Assembly (NCBI GenBank): GCA_030147305.1
Contig: JASLAE010000020.1
Location: 1 to 11,207, forward strand
Origin: Cesiribacter sp.
Lineage (GTDB): Bacteria > Bacteroidota > Bacteroidia > Cytophagales > Cyclobacteriaceae
Length of the DNA stretch: 11,207 nucleotides
Direction: 5' to 3'
Positions within the stretch are counted from its first letter, which is position 1. Each line of letters starts with the position of its first letter. The position numbers and the translations under genes were made by a program. Under the pieces are notes generated by a model, which did not search any database, was not told the DNA's origin, and was given only the letters and a program-made list of their open reading frames with translations. Positions 5,835 through 11,207 of this stretch are shown one piece after another.

Positions 5835-7514
5835 ATGGGATGGACTGCGCAGCCGGCAATTACCTTGCCTCCGAAATATTATCTTGATAATTTTTATGCT
5901 CTGCTGGAGTTTGTAGAGGCGAAATACGATCAACTGCTTTCCGAGCAGGAAAAGGGGTTTATTGCAAAATTCAGTGCATTAAGCGAAGCCGGGCAGTGTC
6001 TGTTTCTGCGTTTTGCCAATCGTAAAGGGCAGTTTTTCCGCCTTCAAAAGCTTAATTATCCTGAAATTGGTGACCTTGCGGCACCACTACAGGAGCTGGT
6101 CACAGCAGGCTTCTGTCTTATCTTAAATGAAAGCTTTTACCCGGTACTAGATAAGGCATTACAGGTATTTAACAAACAGGAGCTTTGCCAGCTCTGGAAA
6201 CACATAGATCCTGCAGTTAAAGGTTTAAGCCCTTTGAAGAAAGAGCTTTTATTAGAGCGTATGCTTGCTGCCGTAGATCACCCTGAACTCCTTTCGGCAC
6301 TGATGGAAATGGAAACCATTGTGGTGCAGCGCTATCTGGAAGAATATGAACTGTTAAAATTTCTTTTCTTTGGTTATCTGGGCGGCGAGATGTCTGAGTT
6401 TGTGGTACGCGATCTGGGATTTGTACAGTATGAAACGCTGGATGCCAACAAGCTGGTGCCGAAGTTTAACAGCCGTCAGGAGATTGAAGACAAATTCTGG
6501 ATCTCGGGAGTTTACCAGCAATTTCGTGAGCTGCGGGAAGATCCTGTTGCGGAAACGCTCTATACCTGGTTTATGCAAATAGCCGGTAGGGGCGAGCAAC
6601 TGGGTATAGAAGCCAGACCTACTTTTGACAGGCTTACACTTAAGCTGGCCCGCCTGCTTGAGCGCCAGCATCAGTGCGACTGGGCGCTGGAAGTGTACCG
6701 GTACAGCGAACAACCACCTTCCCGCGAACGGCAGGTACGCCTGCTACAGAAAAAAGGGGAGGTGCAGGAAGCGCTGCAGCTTTGCCACCAGATGCAGGAG
6801 GCGCCACTCAATGCCGAAGAAAGTATATTTTCCCATGATTTCTGCGAAAAGCTACAGCGAAAAAAGGCTGTGCGGGCTACTACCCAGCTCCTGAAAGAGG
6901 CAGATTCCATTCAGATATCAGAAACCTATCGGTATTATGTTGAAAAAGGGGTGATCAGACACTTTGCCGACAAGGGATATGAAGTATTGTACAGTGAGAA
7001 TTATCTGTTCCGCAGTCTTTTTGGCCTGCTTTTCTGGGATGTGATTTTTGATCAGGATGTGCCGGTGTATCACAGTCCACTGCAACGATTTCCCGCAGAC
7101 TTATACTTACCTCAGTTCCTAAACCGGCGACAGGAAGCCCTGAAAGCTAAGACAGAAGTTCTGAGCACTACAAAAGCCTTACTTCGGCACCTGCGCAACA
7201 CCTACGACCAGAAATGGGGTATTGGAAACCCTTTGGTGGGCTGGCATGAAAATACATTACCCTTGCTGGAGGCGGCCTGTAAAAAAGTACCGGCAAAGGC
7301 ACTGCACCAGGTACTGCTGGCCATGGCTCAAAACCTGAAAGAATATGGAAAGGGATTTCCGGATCTTTTTGTTTGGTCCAAGAAAAAGAAAGAGTACTTT
7401 TTTGTTGAGGTGAAATCTCCTACGGATTCCCTCTCCCCGCAGCAGCTGTATTGGTTGCGCTTTTTTAAAGAAGTGGGGATCAAAGCCGATGTGCTAAGGG
7501 TTAAATGGATTTAG
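5835..7514 (+). CDS. FAN1-like VRR-NUC structure-specific nuclease
   Basis: A 559-residue homologue of Fanconi-associated nuclease 1, which in characterised members cuts 5'-flap and cross-linked DNA during interstrand cross-link repair. The N-terminal part (about 15-110) has the winged-helix-like FAN1 segment, including FLRFANRKGQFFRLQKLNYPEIGD. The middle (about 200-350) is helical and repeat-like, as in the TPR region. The C-terminal VRR-NUC domain holds Glu388 in YSENYLFRSLFGLLFWD, Asp510 in GKGFPDLFVW, and Glu525 and Lys527 in VEVKSPTDSLSPQQ. This is the complete PD-(D/E)XK-like catalytic set, with Asp and Glu 15 residues apart as I recall for human FAN1. It follows the terminated HTH gene and seems to be transcribed alone. 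The ATG at 5835 fits the usual short N-terminus. No disruption is seen. Confidence 0.92.
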   Translation: MGWTAQPAITLPPKYYLDNFYALLEFVEAKYDQLLSEQEKGFIAKFSALSEAGQCLFLRFANRKGQFFRLQKLNYPEIGDLAAPLQELVTAGFCLILNESFYPVLDKALQVFNKQELCQLWKHIDPAVKGLSPLKKELLLERMLAAVDHPELLSALMEMETIVVQRYLEEYELLKFLFFGYLGGEMSEFVVRDLGFVQYETLDANKLVPKFNSRQEIEDKFWISGVYQQFRELREDPVAETLYTWFMQIAGRGEQLGIEARPTFDRLTLKLARLLERQHQCDWALEVYRYSEQPPSRERQVRLLQKKGEVQEALQLCHQMQEAPLNAEESIFSHDFCEKLQRKKAVRATTQLLKEADSIQISETYRYYVEKGVIRHFADKGYEVLYSENYLFRSLFGLLFWDVIFDQDVPVYHSPLQRFPADLYLPQFLNRRQEALKAKTEVLSTTKALLRHLRNTYDQKWGIGNPLVGWHENTLPLLEAACKKVPAKALHQVLLAMAQNLKEYGKGFPDLFVWSKKKKEYFFVEVKSPTDSLSPQQLYWLRFFKEVGIKADVLRVKWI

Positions 7515-7556
7515 GGTGAAGCACTGGGTGCATGCAACCGCAAATCTTTCTGCTAC

Positions 7557-8141
7557 TTATTTTACCTGTACTACCGTCGCCTTATCCTGTAGCTTCTTGG
7601 CAACAATGGCCTCTGTGAACCAGAGAAAGTGATCTAAAAACACACTTATTTTTTTATCGAAGGCCGCATCTACCATAGTGCCCTGTTCATTGAATTTTTT
7701 GTTTACTTCCGGCACCAGCAGCATTTGCGGAATGGGATAACCAGAGAGTCCCAACACCAGTTGTTGCATGAGTTGCGCCCCGCGCATGCCGCCCAGAATA
7801 CCTGTAGATACACTTACAACACCAATTGGTTTGCCAGAAAATTCGGCTTTGCTAAAACCATCGGTCATATTCTTAAGGGCAGCCGTGTAACTGCCATTAT
7901 ACTCAGGGGAGATGAATATCATGGCAGCTGACTTGTGCAGGCGCTGCTGTAATTCAGTTGTAAGGGCAGAGGCTTTTTCAGCAGTATAGAGCTGCTCAAA
8001 GAGAGGAAAGGCATAAGCCTGCAGATCGATAAGCTGTGGGTCAACGTCTGTTTTATTTTGCAGGCGCCGATACAACTCTTCTGCCACGGCATGCGATCTG
8101 CGTTCTTTTCTAATACTGGACGAGATTATTGCAATGTTCAT
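7557..8141 (-). CDS. NAD(P)H-dependent FMN reductase family protein
   Basis: A 194-residue flavodoxin-like oxidoreductase of the FMN_red family, cytoplasmic, expected to bind FMN and pass electrons from NAD(P)H to flavin, quinone, azo or metal acceptors. The phosphate-binding loop is SSSIRKERRS at 7-16, followed by the family signature SPEYNGSYTAALKN at 78-91 and the flavin-contacting STGILGGMRG at 112-121. Length and order are typical. It starts 6 bp after the MarR regulator stop codon on the same strand, so the two are almost certainly co-transcribed. Regulators of this type paired with such reductases often answer quinone or oxidant stress, but the actual substrate cannot be read from the sequence. 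The coding end faces the nuclease gene across 42 bp with no clear terminator. Confidence 0.93.
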   Translation of the reverse strand: MNIAIISSSIRKERRSHAVAEELYRRLQNKTDVDPQLIDLQAYAFPLFEQLYTAEKASALTTELQQRLHKSAAMIFISPEYNGSYTAALKNMTDGFSKAEFSGKPIGVVSVSTGILGGMRGAQLMQQLVLGLSGYPIPQMLLVPEVNKKFNEQGTMVDAAFDKKISVFLDHFLWFTEAIVAKKLQDKATVVQVK

Positions 8142-8147
8142 CTTTTC

Positions 8148-8600
8148 TTAACCATTTTTTGTTGTTTCTCTTTCATTCTCCAGGGTAAGGACGATCTTTT
8201 CCAGTACACTGCTGCAACTGGTGAGCTCCTCTGCTGTAATACCTTTCAAGGCTATTCCTAACGCCTCTTGTGCTGCACGGCTGGCAATGGGTAAAATCTC
8301 TTTGGCTTCATTGCTTAAGTAGAGCCGGTTAATTCTACGATCTTGCTTGTCCGGACTGCGTTCCAGAAGTCCCTTTCTTTCCAGTGTATCCACAATTCTG
8401 CAGATGGCGCCCCGGTCTCTGCGGGCTTTGGCTGCCATATCCTGCTGGGTGCAGCCCTCATCTTCCTGTAGCCAGTTCAGAATTCGATACTGATCGGGCG
8501 TAAGATCCAGCTTCTGCATTTGCAGGTGATGGTGTAAATGTTTGCTGATCTGCTCAGCAGCTACATTTACCAATCTGCCAAAATGTTTAGGGGCTTGCAT
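8148..8600 (-). CDS. MarR-family transcriptional regulator
   Basis: A 150-residue winged-helix repressor that should act as a dimer. N-terminal and C-terminal helices (about 5-30 and 105-142) would form the dimer interface. The wHTH spans about 34-78 (TPDQYRILNWLQEDEGC, then the recognition region RRDRGAICRIVDTLERKGLLER), and the wing is about 79-96 with the typical Asp-Arg-Arg (DKQDRRINRLYL). Three cysteines, Cys50, Cys67 and Cys129, could allow redox sensing, which would suit its partner, but this is inference. It precedes the FMN reductase gene by 6 bp and probably controls it. A perfect inverted repeat lies across its start codon. An unusual HLHHHL stretch occurs at 21-26. The start is an ATG. 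Confidence 0.95.
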   Translation of the reverse strand: MQAPKHFGRLVNVAAEQISKHLHHHLQMQKLDLTPDQYRILNWLQEDEGCTQQDMAAKARRDRGAICRIVDTLERKGLLERSPDKQDRRINRLYLSNEAKEILPIASRAAQEALGIALKGITAEELTSCSSVLEKIVLTLENERETTKNG

Positions 8601-8625
8601 ATTAACCTAAACGTTGAATATGCAA
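8595..8625 (-). promoter_or_regulatory. Candidate MarR operator across the marR start codon
   Basis: Perfect 9-bp arms TTGCATATT (8595-8603) and AATATGCAA (8617-8625) flank 13 bases. Inside, AAC (8604-8606) and GTT (8613-8615) extend the symmetry apart from one extra base. The repeat centres are 22 bp apart, two helical turns. One arm contains the ATG (8598-8600 on the minus strand), and the site fills over half of the 47-bp gap before the gene. MarR proteins typically bind such palindromes and repress their own operon. As RNA it could also fold and hide the start codon. Confidence 0.7.
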
Positions 8626-8647
8626 CTAATGTTGTTGGCTGCCGGTG

Positions 8648-9205
8648 CTAGTGAGCAATAAGCTTTACAGTTTGCCAGAGTCCTTCGTGCAAATGTTTTG
8701 CGGCGAGGGGCGGCAGTTGTAGAAACGAGCGGATTTCATTTACGCTGCTAAGGGCAGGAGGATTTACAGGCAGTTCTTGCGGATAGAATACAGCCAAAGC
8801 AATGGCTGTTTTTAAAGTAGCAGCTTTTAACCTCATGGTATGAGGAGCATAGCGTGCAGGATGCAGGTGTACCCAAAAGTCTGGCTGCTTTCCCAGCCGG
8901 AGCACCCAGACAGAAGTGTCGGATAGGGTGACCAGCCGGTGTCCCAGCTTTTCGTCGATCCAGCGTTTATATAGTTCTTGAGTGCTGACTCCATTTTGCA
9001 GCAGATAAGCTTTTACTTCTGAAACAAGCGGATCTATGCTGAGGCTGCCTGTATAAAAATCAAACTGCGCCGCTCCAATGGGTAAAAGGAGTCGGCGCAG
9101 TATTTGAGGTGTTGCTGAGGGGGAGTGCATCCTGATCTGCAGTTGCACCCAGCCAAGGTGATGCTTGATTGCATTGAAAAGAACAGGGGCGGTAGCCTGT
9201 TGCAA
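8648..9205 (-). CDS. Conserved-looking protein of unknown function
   Basis: I do not recognise a named family for this 185-residue soluble protein. It has no signal peptide, membrane segment or obvious catalytic motif. Visible features are an N-terminal stretch LFNAIKHHLGWVQLQI that looks structured, several histidines (KHH at 14-16, HLH at 113-115, KHLH at 170-173), a Trp-rich centre (W82, W100, W111) and a C-terminal Pro/Leu-rich part. The open frame starts at TTG 9205, because the preceding in-frame codons are CCA and a TAG stop. The first ATG is codon 26 (9130), which would remove the structured N-terminus, so TTG is preferred. It begins 13 bp after the DUF2807 stop codon on the same strand, which suggests one transcript, though the functional link is unclear. 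Confidence 0.7.
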   Translation of the reverse strand: MQQATAPVLFNAIKHHLGWVQLQIRMHSPSATPQILRRLLLPIGAAQFDFYTGSLSIDPLVSEVKAYLLQNGVSTQELYKRWIDEKLGHRLVTLSDTSVWVLRLGKQPDFWVHLHPARYAPHTMRLKAATLKTAIALAVFYPQELPVNPPALSSVNEIRSFLQLPPLAAKHLHEGLWQTVKLIAH

Positions 9206-9218
9206 TGGCTAAAGCTTA

Positions 9219-9905
9219 TTATCCACGTTTGGTTACTTTTCCGCTGCCACTGGTGCGTGCGTTCACATTAGTAGGATTTCCTGTGTAGCTTACGTTGCCA
9301 CTACCGCTAATGTGTGCCTCAATAGTCTTATCAGCATGGATATAGCAGTCGCCACTGCCACTGATGTGAACATCTACAGTTTGGGCGCGCATTTCCTGAC
9401 CCCTAACTTTGCCAGAACCGCTGATGTGTGCTTCAAAATCCTGGGCGCTGCCAGCAGTCTGTATCTCCCCTGAGCCCGAAACATGCGTCTCCAGCCTGTC
9501 AGCAACCACATTGAGAATCACATCACCTGAGCCACTTACCTGTATTTTCATGGTTTTGCTGGTAAACTGGTCCTCGCTTTCCAATTTGCCGGAACCACTT
9601 ACGGATACACCTTCAAGGGCTGGCATACTAATATGAATGGTTACATCATCGGTATCATTACCAAATATGCTCCAGTCGTTGTTTTTGTTTTTAATTACCA
9701 GTTGATTTCCTTTTACAGTGGTCTCAATTTCATCCAGATCATCGCCTTCAAGCGTAAGTTTGAAAGGACCCTTGGTTAAGCGCACATCGGCAGCAACGCC
9801 AATGGATAATTTGGTGAAGTTGCTCACTGCACGGGTTTCTGTATTTTGTGCGAAGGCAGAGAGGCTAATGAATAAGCCCAGGGCAAGGTTGAAAAGTATT
9901 TTCAT
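9219..9905 (-). CDS. Secreted DUF2807 (head GIN) protein with seven SGSG turns
   Basis: A 228-residue exported protein of the DUF2807 / putative auto-transporter adhesin head GIN family, common in Bacteroidota. Its biochemical role is not established, though a cell-envelope location is expected. Residues 1-19 (MKILFNLALGLFISLSAFA) form a clear signal peptide with cleavage before Gln20. The mature part starts with the typical VSNFTKLSIGVAADVRLTKG. SGSG motifs begin at residues 103, 124, 143, 162, 182, 200 and 219, spaced 18-21 residues, which predicts a right-handed beta-solenoid with an SGSG turn on each coil. There is no Por-secretion tail or lipobox. It is probably co-transcribed with the downstream 185-residue protein. 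A 17-codon open frame overlaps its ATG from upstream. Confidence 0.94.
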   Translation of the reverse strand: MKILFNLALGLFISLSAFAQNTETRAVSNFTKLSIGVAADVRLTKGPFKLTLEGDDLDEIETTVKGNQLVIKNKNNDWSIFGNDTDDVTIHISMPALEGVSVSGSGKLESEDQFTSKTMKIQVSGSGDVILNVVADRLETHVSGSGEIQTAGSAQDFEAHISGSGKVRGQEMRAQTVDVHISGSGDCYIHADKTIEAHISGSGNVSYTGNPTNVNARTSGSGKVTKRG

Positions 9906-9955
9906 GGTTTAAAGGGTTTTATGTTTAGATGATGTTGGTACTGATTTGGTTGCAT
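9902..9955 (-). CDS. Possible 17-codon leader ORF overlapping the DUF2807 start
   Basis: An ATG at 9955 opens MQPNQYQHHLNIKPFKP and stops at a TGA that overlaps the DUF2807 ATG as ATGA. Both starts sit in an identical 11-bp context (CATGGTTTAAA on the plus strand, 9903-9913 and 9953-9963, 50 bp apart). The overlap is the arrangement of translational coupling, but a frame this short can occur by chance. Confidence 0.25.
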   Translation of the reverse strand: MQPNQYQHHLNIKPFKP

Positions 9956-9963
9956 GGTTTAAA
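9903..9963. repeat. Direct repeat CATGGTTTAAA, 50 bp apart
   Basis: Exact 11-bp copies at 9903-9913 and 9953-9963. On the minus strand each reads TTTAAACCATG, so each ends in a potential start codon: the DUF2807 start and that of the short upstream frame. Confidence 0.5.
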
Positions 9964-10102
9964 AAATAAAGATTGATTTTATGAATGACTTAACCAACCC
10001 TACTCCATCAGCCTTTCCTGTAGACTCCGGTTTTAAAATTTAATTACAACTGAAATGCAAAAAAATGAAAAAGTTTTTAAGCTAAATCACAGCAAAAAGC
10101 GA

Positions 10103-10321
10103 TTAATATAATAGTATAAGCACCAGCGACAGCGTTGCCCAATTGGCAAAGGCAGCAGTTTTATAACTATAAAGATCATTTAGCGGACCTGGTGGAATTG
10201 GCCAGATCAGACAAACCAGGTTAAAGAAAAAGAGCGGAATGCAAACCCAGTAAATGACTTTGTTTAGCGGATTCTGATGGCTTTGGCCAAATTCTGCCAG
10301 AAGGTTATCGATCCTGCGCAT
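10103..10321 (-). CDS. C-terminally truncated DUF962 / Mpo1-like membrane protein, probable pseudogene
   Basis: Seventy-two residues match the N-terminal half of DUF962 (Mpo1/YGL010w-type) proteins: MRRIDNLLAEFGQSHQNPLN followed by a first membrane helix at about 23-41 and the start of a second at about 59-72. Full-length bacterial members are roughly 150-160 residues with further helices. The frame ends at TAA just as the second helix begins, and no matching continuation is seen in other frames over the next 100 bases, only AT-rich DNA. Family members usually have a histidine where this protein has Tyr24 (SHQNPLNKVIYW), so a likely metal ligand is missing as well; only His15 remains. The ATG lies 4 bp after the DUF4442 stop codon, so it is probably still transcribed and perhaps translated. 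A functional dioxygenase-like activity is unlikely. Confidence 0.65.
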   Translation of the reverse strand: MRRIDNLLAEFGQSHQNPLNKVIYWVCIPLFFFNLVCLIWPIPPGPLNDLYSYKTAAFANWATLSLVLILLY

Positions 10322-10325
10322 TGTT

Positions 10326-10856
10326 TTAGGCGGCTTTTTCGAGTTGTGCTTTCCCGGTTTTTACTTTTGCCCAGGGCTTTATTTGCCAATATACCCTGGC
10401 GGTAGAAAGGTGGTTTCCCTGCTGATCGTGGATCTGTATTTCGCAAGGCAGTACAATGGATTCAGCAGTTTTCAAGGCATCCAACACCGACTTCTGCACA
10501 AAGTCTGCATTGATGCGCCAGGTGGCATAAGCATCCATTTTCCCCTGGTAAAAGTATTGTATTTCCAGGTTCTTCAGGATGATACGGTATTCTTTAGGGC
10601 TCAGGCCCGATAGCAGCATTACCCCTGTCGTATACTCGGAGAGGGTCGCCAGTGCGCAGGCATGAAGCCCCCCAATATGATTTTTATTCTTTCTGATATA
10701 GGGCAGCCTGGTTTTAATGTGCGTATCACTCAGCTCAAGAATCTGGAATTTATGCGGAAGGTTGAATGGAATGATGCGACTAAGCACCTGGTTGAGCAGC
10801 CACAGGTAAAAGTTAGACTGTTTTGCTTTGTTGAGTAATACTACGGGATCAGTCAT
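10326..10856 (-). CDS. DUF4442 hotdog-fold protein, putative acyl-CoA thioesterase
   Basis: A 176-residue cytoplasmic protein of the DUF4442 group in the hotdog superfamily, whose relatives hydrolyse acyl-CoA or acyl-carrier thioesters. The central hotdog helix is NHIGGLHACALATLSEYTTG at 59-78. It contains the family-like Asn59, Gly63, His65 and Glu74, which occupy the positions used for catalysis in this fold. Beta strands follow (for example RIILKNLEIQYF at 91-102 and STARVYWQIKPW at 151-162), and the length is typical. The real substrate is unknown. It is the first gene of a minus-strand pair with the DUF962 fragment and is divergent from the FAD oxidoreductase across 112 bp. The start is an ATG. 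TATATTCG, about 30 bp upstream, is a one-mismatch match to TAnnTTTG but lacks a TTG partner. Confidence 0.88.
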   Translation of the reverse strand: MTDPVVLLNKAKQSNFYLWLLNQVLSRIIPFNLPHKFQILELSDTHIKTRLPYIRKNKNHIGGLHACALATLSEYTTGVMLLSGLSPKEYRIILKNLEIQYFYQGKMDAYATWRINADFVQKSVLDALKTAESIVLPCEIQIHDQQGNHLSTARVYWQIKPWAKVKTGKAQLEKAA

Positions 10857-10934
10857 AATGAGGGGTCATGGGTGGTGACAGTCGAATATAAGCATTTTCT
10901 ATAAGTGCTGCCATGCCTGTTATGATTTATCCTC

Positions 10935-10965
10935 TTGGCACACTCCCCACATAGCACTATCTTTA
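10935..10965 (+). promoter_or_regulatory. Bacteroidota housekeeping promoter TTG-N20-TATCTTTA
   Basis: TTG at 10935-10937 and TATCTTTA at 10958-10965 are separated by 20 bp, matching TTG-N(17-23)-TAnnTTTG apart from the last base. The box ends 3 bp before the oxidoreductase ATG, so the start of transcription is predicted at or next to the start codon, giving a leaderless mRNA. Confidence 0.7.
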
Positions 10966-10968
10966 AGC

Positions 10969-11207
10969 ATGCTAAGTTTTTGGGAAATAGAAAGCTATAT
11001 CAAAGCTGATTATATTGTCATAGGTGGGGGCATTACGGGTTTGTCTACTGCCATTGAACTAAGAGAAAAAAGACCTTCTGCCCGTGTAGTGGTACTGGAG
11101 CGTAGCATGTTCCCGGCTGGCGCCAGCACCCGCAATGCTGGCTTTGCTTGCTTTGGCAGCCTGACAGAGCTCTTGGTAGACCGGCAAAAGATGGGTGACG
11201 AAACTGC
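10969..11207 (+). CDS. FAD-dependent oxidoreductase, DAO family (5' part, cut by window edge)
   Basis: The first 79 full codons of a DAO-type flavoenzyme, a group that oxidises amines or amino acids such as glycine, sarcosine or D-amino acids. The Rossmann FAD site is clear: YIVIGGGITGLSTAIEL around 15-31 contains the GxGxxG loop, and Glu44 in VVLER is placed to bind the ribose. The segment GASTRNAGFACFGS at 51-64 is characteristic of this subgroup and contacts the flavin. The short lead MLSFWEIESYIKAD before the nucleotide-binding strand fits relatives, which supports the ATG at 10969. The frame stays open to the window end, so the substrate domain and the exact specificity cannot be judged. 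It is divergent from the DUF4442 gene and has its own promoter immediately upstream. Confidence 0.93.
   Translation, partial: MLSFWEIESYIKADYIVIGGGITGLSTAIELREKRPSARVVVLERSMFPAGASTRNAGFACFGSLTELLVDRQKMGDET

Noticed and set aside
6354..6713. 119-codon minus-strand ORF opposite the nuclease gene
   Set aside because: Antisense shadow of the FAN1-like coding sequence with no homology features.
7515..7556. Possible bidirectional terminator between the converging nuclease and FMN reductase genes
   Set aside because: Only a TGCATGCA palindrome is present, with no stem followed by a T-run on either strand.

Overview
The window looks like chromosomal DNA from a member of the Bacteroidota, most likely the Cytophagales. 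The signs are a DUF2807 (head GIN) protein, a DUF4442 hotdog protein, an M28 peptidase and an ion channel of types common in that phylum, start codons without Shine-Dalgarno sequences, and a promoter of the form TTG-N20-TATCTTTA, close to the Bacteroidota consensus TTG-N(17-23)-TAnnTTTG. No rRNA, tRNA, CRISPR array, transposase, integrase or phage structural gene was seen.

Layout. Positions 117-1655 (+) hold the bifunctional NAD(P)H-hydrate repair enzyme Nnr. It converges, with a 26-bp overlap of coding ends, on a secreted M28 zinc peptidase (1630-2946, -). Upstream of the peptidase on the same strand is a six-helix voltage-gated-type potassium channel with a C-terminal four-cysteine zinc-ribbon-like tail (3026-3874, -). 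An 895-bp gap without a convincing gene follows. It holds five perfect inverted repeats and leads into a protein with two helix-turn-helix domains and a C-terminal coiled coil (4770-5585, +), closed by a rho-independent terminator. Next is a FAN1-like VRR-NUC nuclease (5835-7514, +).

From 7557 to 10856 everything is on the minus strand, in three probable transcription units. In transcription order these are: a DUF4442 hotdog protein with a truncated DUF962/Mpo1-like fragment; a secreted DUF2807 protein with a 185-aa protein of unknown function; and a MarR-family regulator with an NAD(P)H-dependent FMN reductase. A 9+9-bp inverted repeat covers the marR start codon and is a good candidate for an autoregulatory operator. 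The window ends in the 5' part of a DAO-type FAD oxidoreductase (10969 onward, +) with a near-ideal promoter that predicts an almost leaderless mRNA.

Most genes are recognisable housekeeping, envelope or repair functions, and I see no clear multi-gene novel system. The most unusual parts are the palindrome-rich gap before the double-HTH coiled-coil protein, the marR start-codon palindrome, the predicted leaderless promoters and the truncated DUF962 gene. Two start codons deserve correction or care: the peptidase is better started at GTG 2946 than at the longer TTG frame, and the 185-aa unknown protein probably starts at TTG.
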